Part shown: positions 1-5,853 of the stretch, in pieces
Position numbering within the stretch: the first letter of the stretch is position 1
Layout of the letters: each line of letters starts with the position of its first letter
DNA from: Nitrospira lenta
Lineage (GTDB): Bacteria; Nitrospirota; Nitrospiria; Nitrospirales; Nitrospiraceae
DNA: 5,853 nt
Assembly (NCBI GenBank): GCA_945906715.1
Contig: CAMDRK010000175.1
Coordinates: 1-5,853 of the forward strand
Direction: 5' to 3'
The notes under the pieces: model-generated
Seen by the model: the letters and a program-made list of their open reading frames with translations, nothing else
What the model was told of the DNA's origin: nothing
Databases searched by the model: none
Made by a program: the position numbers and the translations under genes

Positions 1-701
1 ACGTCGGCGCGCTGGTGAATACCGCTCTCACTGACGATCAGCTTGCCTGGCGGAATTCGTTTAGCCAAACGGAGCGTGACATCCAGATCGGTTGTGAAGG
101 TCTTGAGGTCTCGGTTGTTGATGCCGATCAGCCTGGCCTGCGGAAGCCGTTCCAATACCCGATCGAGTTCTCGCTCGTGATGAGTTTCGATGAGCACATC
201 CAAACCCAAGCCTGAGGCGAGGGCATAAAAATCGATCAATTGCTGTCGCTCAAGCGCGGCGACGATCAAGAGAACCGCATCGGCTCCGTAGGCTCGCGCT
301 TCGTAAAATTGGATCTCGTCGACCATGAACTCCTTGTTCAAGGCAGGCAGGGGTACCGACTGTTTGATCTCTCGGAGGTAGTCGAGGCTCCCCTGGAAAA
401 AATCCTTGTCGGTTAAAACGGATAAAGCAGAGGCGCCATGAGCTTGATAGGACTTGGCGATTTGGAGATAGTCGAACCGATCGGAGAATTCTGGACGGAG
501 CAGCCCAAGACTGGGTGAAGCCTTTTTCACTTCGGCAATTAACGAAGGGCAGTGCCCCGTTCTTGTGGCTTCAAGGGTCACGGCAAAGCCGAGCGGACCA
601 GGCGCATCCTGAATCTTCTTCTTGAGTTCGGAGAGGTAGCCCCGGCTTTGCTTGTGCCTGAGTTCCGCTTTCTTATGCTCAAGAATGCGAGAGAGAATCA
701 C
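1..701 (-). CDS. trpC: Indole-3-glycerol phosphate synthase (TrpC), C-terminus cut by window edge
   Basis: This cytoplasmic TIM-barrel enzyme converts carboxyphenylaminodeoxyribulose phosphate to indole-3-glycerol phosphate, with loss of CO2 and water, in tryptophan synthesis. I translated it by hand from a GTG at 701-699; the reading stays open for 233 codons to the left edge, so about 25 residues of the usual 260 are missing. It opens with the family's typical ILSRILEHKKAEL. Active-site positions known for the family are all present: E57 and K59 in AEVKKASPS (56-64), K123 in LNKEF, E172 in LIETH, N195 in GINNRDL and S226 in VSESG. Leu65 follows SPS where many homologues have Lys; that position is not catalytic. 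A short extra stretch (SDRFDY, 73-78) lies after the SPS loop. The start is 6 nt after the trpD stop, with a weak AAGG about 10 nt upstream, so it is probably translated by coupling to trpD. There is no sign of a TrpF fusion in the visible part. Confidence 0.96.
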   Translation of the reverse strand, partial: MILSRILEHKKAELRHKQSRGYLSELKKKIQDAPGPLGFAVTLEATRTGHCPSLIAEVKKASPSLGLLRPEFSDRFDYLQIAKSYQAHGASALSVLTDKDFFQGSLDYLREIKQSVPLPALNKEFMVDEIQFYEARAYGADAVLLIVAALERQQLIDFYALASGLGLDVLIETHHERELDRVLERLPQARLIGINNRDLKTFTTDLDVTLRLAKRIPPGKLIVSESGIHQRAD

Positions 702-707
702 AGTGAG

Positions 708-1721
708 TCAGCCTTTATTCGTATAGGCGATGAGACGAGCCAGCTTCTCGGCCGCGGCGCCGGAATCGATCACCTGGCCGGCCAAGATGAACCCATCTTG
801 AAGGCTAGCCGCCTTGCGCCCTGCGACAAGAGCCGGTGCAGCATTCAAACAGACGATATCCCGTTTGGGCCCTTTACGCCCTTGGATAATGTCACGAGTG
901 ATCCCGGCATTTTCTTGCGGCGTTCCTCCCGTTAGATATTTGGCCGGCGCCAACGCCAGCCCGAACTCCGCAGGATCCAGGAGATAGTTCGAGAGCACGC
1001 CCCCCTTGGCTTCAGAAATCTGCGTCTTCGCGGTCAGAGTGATCTCATCGAGCCCGTCCATCCCATGGACGACAAAGCAATGCTGCGATCCAAGATGCAT
1101 GAGCACATTCCCAAGCAGAGAGGTCAATCGCCCCTCATAGACGCCGAGCACTTGAATGGTGGCTCCTGCAGGATTAGTCAACGGACCCAAGAGATTCAGC
1201 ATGGTCCGGATGCCCATCTCCTGTCTTGGCCCGGCACAATGCTTCATGGCTCCATGATAGAGCGGAGCGAAGAGAAAGCCGATCCCAACCTCATTGATAC
1301 AGTCGGCCACGCGGTCGATTGGCAGGTCGATCTTGACCCCAAGAGCCGAGAGGACGTCAGCACTCCCGGACTTGGACGACACGGAACGGTTGCCGTGCTT
1401 TGCCACAGTCAAACCTGCTCCTGCGAGGACAAACGCCGCTGTGGTAGAAATATTGAACGTGTGCGCCCCATCCCCGCCTGTGCCACAAGTATCGACGACC
1501 AGAGGATCTCCAATTGCAATGCGGACGGCTTTGGCTCGCATCGCCCGCACGGAACCGGAAATTTCCTCGACGGTTTCCCCCTTCAAACGAAGCCCCATCA
1601 AGTAGGCGGCAATTTGGGCTTGAGTGGCCGCGCCCTCCATGATCTCACGCATCACTGATTCGGCTGCTTGTTCGGTGAGGGAGGCCCGGTCGGCGAGTGT
1701 AGCAATCGCGTCTTTGATCAT
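708..1721 (-). CDS. trpD: Anthranilate phosphoribosyltransferase (TrpD)
   Basis: It transfers the phosphoribosyl group of PRPP to anthranilate, the second committed step of tryptophan synthesis, in the cytoplasm and usually as a dimer. The 337 residues match the usual length of a stand-alone TrpD. The N-terminal helical domain (about 1-65) is followed by the nucleoside phosphorylase-like alpha/beta domain. Visible motifs are the PRPP-binding CGTGGD (79-84), N90 with S92 and T93, KHGNR (108-112), SSKSGSAD (115-122), the anthranilate-side arginine in GPRQEMG (164-170), NLLGPLTNP (176-184) and the Mg-binding pair D225-E226 in GLDE. The ATG at 1721 gives the family's normal N-terminus; only a weak AGG lies about 10 nt upstream. 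It sits 24 nt after trpG and 6 nt before trpC, consistent with one operon. It is not fused to the glutamine amidotransferase as in enteric bacteria, since trpG is a separate gene here. Confidence 0.97.
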   Translation of the reverse strand: MIKDAIATLADRASLTEQAAESVMREIMEGAATQAQIAAYLMGLRLKGETVEEISGSVRAMRAKAVRIAIGDPLVVDTCGTGGDGAHTFNISTTAAFVLAGAGLTVAKHGNRSVSSKSGSADVLSALGVKIDLPIDRVADCINEVGIGFLFAPLYHGAMKHCAGPRQEMGIRTMLNLLGPLTNPAGATIQVLGVYEGRLTSLLGNVLMHLGSQHCFVVHGMDGLDEITLTAKTQISEAKGGVLSNYLLDPAEFGLALAPAKYLTGGTPQENAGITRDIIQGRKGPKRDIVCLNAAPALVAGRKAASLQDGFILAGQVIDSGAAAEKLARLIAYTNKG

Positions 1722-1745
1722 GGATGGAAAACCTGGCGGGCCACG

Positions 1746-2309
1746 TTACAGTTTAAGAAAGTTACGGAGGAGGTCTTTCCCCGACGTCGTGAGGATCGAT
1801 TCCGGATGAAACTGCACCCCTTCGATACCCAGCGATCGATGGCGTAGGCCCATGATTTCCCCCTCGTTCGTTTCGGCGGAAACTTCAAAGCAGGAAGGCA
1901 GCGTCTCTCGCTTCACGATCAGAGAATGGTAGCGAGTCGCGTCAAAGAACTTGGGCAACCGATCGAAAATCGTTTTGCCGTCGTGCTTGATCTTCGACGT
2001 TTTCCCATGCATCAACCGTTCGGCTCGAACGACTTCGCCGCCAAACGCCACGGCCAGGGATTGATGGCCCAGGCAGACGCCCAAGAGCGGAAGACGCCCG
2101 CCGAAATGCCGGATGGTTTCGACCGATACGCCCGCTTCCACCGGCGTGCAGGGCCCCGGAGAAATGACGATGCGGCTGGGATGCAGCGACTCGATCTCGT
2201 CGATCGTAATCTTATTGTTGCGGAATACCCGCACGTCTTCACCCAGTTCCCCAAAGTATTGCACGAGGTTATAGGTGAACGAGTCATAATTGTCGATCAT
2301 CAGTAACAT
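1746..2309 (-). CDS. trpG: Anthranilate synthase component II, glutamine amidotransferase (TrpG/PabA type)
   Basis: This class I glutamine amidotransferase subunit releases ammonia from glutamine and passes it to TrpE for anthranilate formation. Its 187 residues are the normal size for a stand-alone TrpG or PabA. The N-terminus LLMIDNYDSFTYNLVQ is diagnostic. The oxyanion-hole loop SPGPCTP is at 50-56, the nucleophile is C79 in GVCLGHQ (77-83), and H168 and E170 of FHPES complete the catalytic triad. MHGKTSKIKHDG (100-111) is typical of the TrpG/PabA family. The ATG at 2309 gives the standard N-terminus; the ATG three codons in (M4) is the alternative. Neither has a clear Shine-Dalgarno sequence. 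In many bacteria one such subunit also serves PabB for folate synthesis; that dual use is possible here but cannot be read from the sequence. It lies 91 nt after trpE, across the heptad repeat. Confidence 0.97.
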   Translation of the reverse strand: MLLMIDNYDSFTYNLVQYFGELGEDVRVFRNNKITIDEIESLHPSRIVISPGPCTPVEAGVSVETIRHFGGRLPLLGVCLGHQSLAVAFGGEVVRAERLMHGKTSKIKHDGKTIFDRLPKFFDATRYHSLIVKRETLPSCFEVSAETNEGEIMGLRHRSLGIEGVQFHPESILTTSGKDLLRNFLKL

Positions 2310-2318
2310 AAATAAATC

Positions 2319-2396
2319 GTAAGGGGTAAGGCGTCAGGCGTTAGGGGAAAACCGGCGAGACTCTGAGCGCCTCACCCTTTACCCCTCACACCTTAC
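2319..2396. repeat. Mirrored array of 7-bp G-rich repeats between trpE and trpG
   Basis: The 91-nt gap between trpE and trpG is nearly filled by this element. Reading the plus strand, four heptads run without a break at 2319-2346: GTAAGGG, GTAAGGC, GTCAGGC, GTTAGGG. After a 22-nt spacer (2347-2368), four more heptads of the same consensus, roughly GTRAGGS, lie on the minus strand at 2396-2369: GTAAGGT, GTGAGGG, GTAAAGG, GTGAGGC. The two halves form an imperfect inverted repeat. With the outer ends aligned about 20 of 28 positions match; shifted by one heptad, 18 of 22 match (2319-2340 against 2368-2389). Transcribed in the operon direction it could fold into a long imperfect hairpin just before trpG. 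I recall similar G-rich heptads in Nitrospira intergenic regions, which would make it a copy of a dispersed repeat; that is unverified. A role in attenuation, mRNA processing or stability is inference only. Confidence 0.8.
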
Positions 2397-2400
2397 GCGC

Positions 2401-3897
2401 TCATTCCAGTCCCTGCTCAGCCAATTCAACGGCTTTAAACATGGCCTGAGCCTTATTGCAGGTCTCTTCATATTCGTGTTCAGGATTCGAATCGGCGACG
2501 ATACCGGCCCCGGCTTGAATGAAGGCCTGGTGGTTTTTCACGACGACCGTGCGGATATTGATGCACATGTCCATGTTGCCTGAAAAACTGAAGTAGCCCA
2601 CTGCGCCGGCATAGGGACCGCGCCTCGTGGGTTCCAACTCGTCGATGATCTGCATCGCTCGAATCTTCGGCGCACCTGAAACCGTGCCGGCAGGAAAGCA
2701 GGCACGCAACACATCGTAGGAGGTCTTCGAGTCATCCAGTTGTCCTGTCACATTCGATACGATATGCATCACATGCGAATACCGCTCGACGTGCATGAGG
2801 GAATCCACTGTGACCGAGCCTGGCTTCGCCACCCGACCGACGTCATTCCGCCCAAGATCGACGAGCATCACATGCTCGGCCCGTTCCTTTTCATCCGCCA
2901 AGAGCCGCCGCTCCATCTCTTGATCTTCTTCAGCCGTCACGCCTCGGCGGCGCGTACCGGCAATGGGACGGAGGGAAATGACTCTCTTTTCGCAACGGAC
3001 GAGCGTCTCCGGTGAGGAACCGACCAGTTCGACTCCTGCAATGCGGAGATAATACATATAGGGAGAAGGGTTCACCACACGCAACGCGCGATAGAGCTGC
3101 AAAGGCGACGCCTGAACATTGGCTTCCCATCGTTGGGATACCACCGCCTGCACAATATCGCCAGCCCGAATATATTCCTTCGTCCGCACGACCATCTTCT
3201 CAAAGTCAGCCTTGCTCATATTCGCCGTAAAGGTCACAGGGCGGCGGCGGCGATGCGGACGGGTTCGGCGGAGTGGGCGTTTGAGCCTCGTGATGATGCG
3301 TTCGATCCGTTCTGTTGCCGATCGATACGCGGCCTTGATGCCTCGTTCCCCCTTGGCCGTGACATGGGCGGTGGCCACGACTTTGATCTTATGAGCGACA
3401 TTGTCGAAGATCAGCATCGTATCGGTAAGCAGAAAGGCGAAGTCCGGCAGATTGAGCAGATCCTTCTTCCGGGCAGCTAAGTCCTCAAACGTGCGCACCA
3501 CGTCGTAGCTCAGATAGCCGACAGCGCCGCCAACGAACGGGGGAAGATCCGGCACAGTGACCGGACGATAGCCCTCCATCATCTCCCTTAAACGTTCGAG
3601 AGGAGCCCCACGGCTGGAAATGCGTTTTTTGCGGGTGCCTTGGATGACAAGAAGATCGCCACGATCCTCATAGACGACAACGGGGGAACCACTACCGAGG
3701 AAGGAATAGCGTGCCCATTTTTCACCGCCCTCAATGGACTCTAAGAGGTAGGCTGAGGGACCATGATCGATTTTGGCAAAGGCAGACACAGGGGTCTCGT
3801 AGTCCGCCAGAATCTCTCGATAGAGCGGAACAAGGTTGCCCTCTCCGGCATACTGCCGAAACTGGTCGAGACTGAGTGAGTATTGTGGCGGGGCCAC
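2401..3897 (-). CDS. trpE: Anthranilate synthase component I (TrpE)
   Basis: TrpE converts chorismate to anthranilate using ammonia from TrpG; it is the entry point and normally the feedback-controlled step of tryptophan synthesis. At 498 residues it is a full-length component I. The N-terminal domain contains LLES (51-54), the motif known for tryptophan feedback binding, so the enzyme is probably inhibited by tryptophan. The chorismate-binding domain (about 225-490) shows IRAGDIVQAVVSQRW (243-257), NPSPYMYYLR (276-285), GSSPE (293-297), PIAGTRRRG (311-319), EHVMLVDLGRNDVGRV (341-356), FPAGTVSGAPKIRAM (401-415) and the NPEHEYEET segment near the end (471-479). PIAGT with alanine is the ammonia-using form, which favours anthranilate synthase over isochorismate or salicylate synthases. 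The linker at 205-219 is unusually rich in arginine. The start is GTG at 3897: an in-frame TAG lies just upstream and AGGA is 7 nt before it. It begins 12 nt after the lipoprotein stop. Confidence 0.97.
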   Translation of the reverse strand: MAPPQYSLSLDQFRQYAGEGNLVPLYREILADYETPVSAFAKIDHGPSAYLLESIEGGEKWARYSFLGSGSPVVVYEDRGDLLVIQGTRKKRISSRGAPLERLREMMEGYRPVTVPDLPPFVGGAVGYLSYDVVRTFEDLAARKKDLLNLPDFAFLLTDTMLIFDNVAHKIKVVATAHVTAKGERGIKAAYRSATERIERIITRLKRPLRRTRPHRRRRPVTFTANMSKADFEKMVVRTKEYIRAGDIVQAVVSQRWEANVQASPLQLYRALRVVNPSPYMYYLRIAGVELVGSSPETLVRCEKRVISLRPIAGTRRRGVTAEEDQEMERRLLADEKERAEHVMLVDLGRNDVGRVAKPGSVTVDSLMHVERYSHVMHIVSNVTGQLDDSKTSYDVLRACFPAGTVSGAPKIRAMQIIDELEPTRRGPYAGAVGYFSFSGNMDMCINIRTVVVKNHQAFIQAGAGIVADSNPEHEYEETCNKAQAMFKAVELAEQGLE

Positions 3898-3904
3898 GTG
3901 GTCG

Positions 3905-3908
3905 TCCT
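3905..3908 (-). promoter_or_regulatory. Ribosome binding site of trpE
   Basis: On the minus strand AGGA lies 7 nt before the trpE GTG codon and almost touches the TAA stop of the upstream lipoprotein gene. An in-frame TAG falls between that stop and the GTG, so no longer TrpE form is possible. This site fixes the GTG as the start. Confidence 0.6.
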
Positions 3909-3909
3909 A

Positions 3910-4554
3910 TTATTCTTGGCCCACGATGAGCTTCTGTCCTACCTCGATAATGTCATCCGGCAGTCTGTTCCATTTTCTAATGTTGTCGACCGTGATGCCA
4001 TACTTCCGACTGATCCGAAAAAGCGTTTCGCCAGGCTTGACGACATGAGCGTTGGATGATTGCATGCCTCTCAGCGACGATTCTGCCGACCTTGGCACAG
4101 CCGGAACCGCCGGAGCGACCCCGAGAGCCGATGCGTTCAGATCCACGGCATCGGCCGCTGAATCGGTCGGCAGTCCCTTGCGCATCGGTTTAAGCACACG
4201 CTTCATATCGGCTTTGGCTCTGCGTTCCAGCAGGGCAGACTCCTTCATGGCCTCGGCTTCTTCCTGCGCGCGGGTCATTTGTTCGCGAACGGTTTGCATC
4301 TGCGCCGTGAGTTCACGATTCTTGGCTTCATACTCCATCAATTCATTTTTACTCCGCTTTACTTCACTATCGAGCTCACCGGTTCGCTTCTCTTCCTGGG
4401 CAAGGAGGCGTTGGAAATTCAAGCTGCGCGCCTTTTCCGCATCGTACTTCTCTGCCATCACGCACCCGCCTAACAACAGCCCTCCACAAACAATGGCGAC
4501 GATTCGAAAACTGGATCCTGACATCAATTTCTTCACGCAATTCTCCTCTTTCAT
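3910..4554 (-). CDS. LysM-domain lipoprotein with a coiled coil
   Basis: The protein has 214 residues from the ATG at 4554. A lipoprotein signal runs from the N-terminus through a hydrophobic stretch (IVAIVCGGLLL, about 18-28) to a lipobox LGGC, with the lipidated cysteine at C31. From about 37 to 118 the chain is charged and heptad-like (rich in E, K, R, Q and L), which suggests a long coiled coil. A low-complexity Ala/Pro/Ser linker follows (about 130-167). The C-terminus (about 170-213) is one LysM repeat with VVKPGETLFRISRKYGI, WNRLPDD and VGQKLIVGQ, a fold known to bind peptidoglycan. It is therefore probably an envelope lipoprotein anchored in a membrane and touching the cell wall. I recognise the domains but no named gene. 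It heads the trp gene series, 12 nt before trpE. A GTG at 4536 (208 residues, cysteine 25) is an equally good start by ribosome binding site. The reading frame extends to a TTG at 4599, which is unlikely. Confidence 0.85.
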   Translation of the reverse strand: MKEENCVKKLMSGSSFRIVAIVCGGLLLGGCVMAEKYDAEKARSLNFQRLLAQEEKRTGELDSEVKRSKNELMEYEAKNRELTAQMQTVREQMTRAQEEAEAMKESALLERRAKADMKRVLKPMRKGLPTDSAADAVDLNASALGVAPAVPAVPRSAESSLRGMQSSNAHVVKPGETLFRISRKYGITVDNIRKWNRLPDDIIEVGQKLIVGQE

Positions 4555-4566
4555 GGATACCCCTCC
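4543..4566 (-). promoter_or_regulatory. Two Shine-Dalgarno sites serving two in-frame starts of the LysM lipoprotein
   Basis: On the minus strand GGAGG (4566-4562) stands 7 nt before ATG 4554, and GAGGAG (4548-4543) stands 6 nt before GTG 4536. Both have near-ideal strength and spacing, and the two starts are in the same frame, 18 nt apart. The second site lies inside the codons of the longer form (KEE). I chose the ATG for the annotation because ATG is the stronger start codon; the GTG form has the more usual signal peptide, without the acidic residues near the N-terminus. Confidence 0.6.
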
Positions 4567-4629
4567 AACGGTTGCGCGGGAGTTTTCCTCTTGTAGCAAG
4601 GTCTAGACACTGGCTGCCGATCAATGAGG

Positions 4630-4651
4630 AATTGACTCAATTATGTCAATT
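4630..4651. promoter_or_regulatory. 22-bp palindrome at the operon transcription start, operator-like
   Basis: Perfect 7-bp arms, AATTGAC (4630-4636) and GTCAATT (4645-4651), flank an 8-bp A+T-rich centre. In the direction of the lipoprotein-trp operon it begins directly after the -10 box, so it covers the expected transcription start. That is a classic place for a repressor site. It does not resemble the E. coli TrpR operator as I know it, and the half-site spacing does not fit FNR/CRP. The regulator is unknown. The region is A+T-rich compared with its surroundings, so part of the symmetry could be chance. Confidence 0.4.
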
Positions 4652-4659
4652 ACAATAGT
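4632..4659 (+). promoter_or_regulatory. Weak candidate plus-strand promoter toward ligA
   Basis: TTGACT (4632-4637) and AATAGT (4654-4659) are separated by 16 nt and match the sigma70 consensus at five and four of six positions. It would give ligA a leader of roughly 110 nt and would overlap the opposing promoter and the palindrome. Because the stretch is A+T-rich, a chance match is quite possible. I saw no better ligA promoter closer to the ATG. Confidence 0.2.
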
Positions 4660-4680
4660 GTCTATCGCGGTGAAAGTCAA
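4652..4680 (-). promoter_or_regulatory. Sigma70-type promoter for the LysM-trpEGDC operon
   Basis: On the minus strand a -35 box TTGACT (4680-4675, five of six consensus bases) and a -10 box TATTGT (4657-4652, four of six) are separated by exactly 17 nt. Transcription would begin near 4645, leaving a leader of about 90 nt before the ATG at 4554. This leader has no run of tryptophan codons, no T-box features and no obvious terminator hairpin, so classic attenuation is not visible here. Confidence 0.6.
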
Positions 4681-4773
4681 AGCGAATATGGCGCCTTTGT
4701 CGTTTGACCCACTCCATCGCCCTATGGTACGGTCGGAACCGTCACGTCCTCTGTTCGTCACCATCCAGTCGAT

Positions 4774-5853
4774 ATGGCCCACGCCGATATTCTTGCCAGA
4801 CTGAATGCCCTCAAGGGCGAAATCAGGCGCCATGACTATCTATACTACGTCAAGGATCGCCCGGAGATTTCCGATTCCCAGTACGATCACCTTTTTCGAG
4901 AATTGATCAATCTGGAACAGGCCCACCCTGAGTTGGTGACGACAGACTCCCCTTCACAACGGGTCGGCGCGCCGCCGCTCGAGGAACTGCTCAAGGTTCC
5001 CCACGAACAGTCGATGCTCAGCCTGGACTCGATTGTCGACCAGAACGAAGTCCAAACATTCGACCAACGGATGAAACGCGAACTGGAAATTCCGTCCGTT
5101 GAGTACTGCGCGGAACCAAAGTTCGACGGGCTATCAGTCGAACTACGGTACGACGAAGGAATCTTTACCCGAGGAGCGACCAGAGGCGACGGAACGACCG
5201 GAGAGGATGTGACCGTTAATCTTCGCACGATTCGTTCCCTCCCGCTGCAATTGCAAGCGCAATCAGGCCTCCCCGACCATCTTGTCGTGCGGGGTGAAGT
5301 GTATATGCGCCTCGACGATTTCCAAACGTTGAATCGCCGGATCACGGAACAGGGCGGTGACGCCTTTGCCAATCCACGCAATGCAGCCTCCGGTTCGCTC
5401 CGGCAACTGGACTCCACAATTACCGCATCCCGCCCGCTAGTCGTGACCTGTTATGAAATCATGGCCCTATCCACGGCTGCTCCACCAACACATTGGGATG
5501 AACTGGAGACGTTATCTCAATGGGGTCTTCCTGTGCCGACCCATCGACGCCTCTGTACTTCAATCGATGAGGTAATGGCCTTTCACCACGAAACGGAATC
5601 GATGCGGGATCAACTGCCCTATGAAATCGACGGCGTGGTCGTGAAAGTGAATCGCCGGGACTGGCAGAGCCGCCTCGGCATGAAGTCTCGCAGCCCACGA
5701 TGGGCCATCGCCTACAAATTTACGCCTCGCAAGGAAATCACCATCGTCCAGGATATCGTCGTCTCGGTTGGGAGAACCGGAACCCTTACGCCCGTCGCAT
5801 TATTAAAACCGGTGGAGGTCGGTGGTGTCACCATCAGCCGAGCCACGTTGCAC
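4774..5853 (+). CDS. ligA: NAD-dependent DNA ligase (LigA), C-terminal half cut by window edge
   Basis: LigA seals nicks in DNA during replication and repair using NAD+, through an enzyme-AMP intermediate. The frame was translated from the sequence: 360 codons from ATG 4774 to the edge, about half of the usual 670 residues. Domain Ia (MAHADILARL onward) has the NMN-binding signature HDYLYY (20-25) and SDSQYD (33-38). The adenylation domain has MLSLDS, the nucleophile K116 in EPKFDG (114-119), TRGDGTTGEDVT, E175 in VRGEVYM, NPRNAASGSLRQLD from N200, and K291 in DGVVVKVN. The visible end (VGRTGTLTPVA) begins the OB-fold; the rest of that domain, the zinc finger, helix-hairpin-helix and BRCT parts lie beyond the window. 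The start is the only ATG in frame after an in-frame TGA at 4705; I see no clear Shine-Dalgarno before it. It is divergent from the lipoprotein-trp operon and is functionally unrelated to it. Confidence 0.96.
   Translation, partial: MAHADILARLNALKGEIRRHDYLYYVKDRPEISDSQYDHLFRELINLEQAHPELVTTDSPSQRVGAPPLEELLKVPHEQSMLSLDSIVDQNEVQTFDQRMKRELEIPSVEYCAEPKFDGLSVELRYDEGIFTRGATRGDGTTGEDVTVNLRTIRSLPLQLQAQSGLPDHLVVRGEVYMRLDDFQTLNRRITEQGGDAFANPRNAASGSLRQLDSTITASRPLVVTCYEIMALSTAAPPTHWDELETLSQWGLPVPTHRRLCTSIDEVMAFHHETESMRDQLPYEIDGVVVKVNRRDWQSRLGMKSRSPRWAIAYKFTPRKEITIVQDIVVSVGRTGTLTPVALLKPVEVGGVTISRATLH

Noticed and set aside
552..1658. Long plus-strand open frames (552-935 and 1065-1658) opposite trpC and trpD
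   Set aside because: They are shadows of trpC and trpD on the other strand; the minus-strand proteins show complete family motifs and the plus-strand ones show none.
2369..2396. TRAP-like binding region (GAG/UAG repeats) before trpG
   Set aside because: TRAP sites need about eleven NAG triplets spaced by 2-3 nt. Here GAG occurs only a few times, at about 14-nt spacing, within a 7-bp repeat, so the match is superficial.
2319..2396. CRISPR array or intrinsic terminator in the trpE-trpG gap
   Set aside because: The units are 7 bp with no unique spacers, so it is not CRISPR. In the operon direction the imperfect hairpin is not followed by a U-run, and trpG continues directly after it.
4537..4645. 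Tryptophan attenuator leader peptide or T-box in the operon leader
   Set aside because: I found no short frame with adjacent tryptophan codons, no T-box sequence and no terminator hairpin with a U-run in the leader.
4729..4742. Small hairpin ACGGT-CGGA-ACCGT upstream of ligA
   Set aside because: It has only 5-bp arms, no U-run after it, and is likely to occur by chance; no regulatory role can be supported.
4621..4833. Minus-strand open reading frame of 70 codons across the ligA start and the operon promoter
   Set aside because: It is antisense to the conserved N-terminus of LigA, covers the promoter and palindrome, has no recognisable domain, and is best explained by chance.

Overview
The window carries an ordinary chromosomal biosynthetic block from a Gram-negative-type bacterium. 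It has moderately high G+C by eye, GTG starts beside ATG, and a lipoprotein with a lipobox. The gene order (LysM lipoprotein, then trpE-trpG-trpD-trpC, divergent from ligA), the protein wording and the G-rich heptad repeat between genes remind me of Nitrospira. That assignment is recalled resemblance and has not been tested by a search.

Layout: positions 1-4554 are read leftward on the minus strand. In transcription order they hold a LysM-domain lipoprotein with a coiled coil (4554-3910), trpE (3897-2401), a 91-nt gap filled by an inverted array of 7-bp repeats, trpG (2309-1746), trpD (1721-708) and trpC (from 701, running off the left edge about 25 residues short of a normal end). Spacings are 12, 91, 24 and 6 nt, so the five genes look like one operon. 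A good sigma70-type promoter lies at 4652-4680, and a 22-bp palindrome sits at the expected transcription start. Positions 4774-5853 on the plus strand hold the first 360 codons of ligA, the NAD-dependent DNA ligase, which is cut by the right edge.

Together TrpE and TrpG form anthranilate synthase (chorismate plus glutamine to anthranilate). TrpD adds phosphoribose, and TrpC closes the ring to indole-3-glycerol phosphate after an isomerase step (TrpF). trpF, trpB and trpA are not in the window. All catalytic motifs I checked in the four Trp proteins and in LigA are intact. The LysM lipoprotein is probably an envelope protein with no known link to tryptophan synthesis; its place at the head of the operon is the main contextual oddity.

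I see no transposon, CRISPR array, RNA gene, phage gene or clearly new system. The points worth a second look are regulatory or structural: the mirrored heptad array inside the operon, the palindrome at the promoter, the two well-placed ribosome binding sites for the lipoprotein, and an arginine-rich linker in TrpE.
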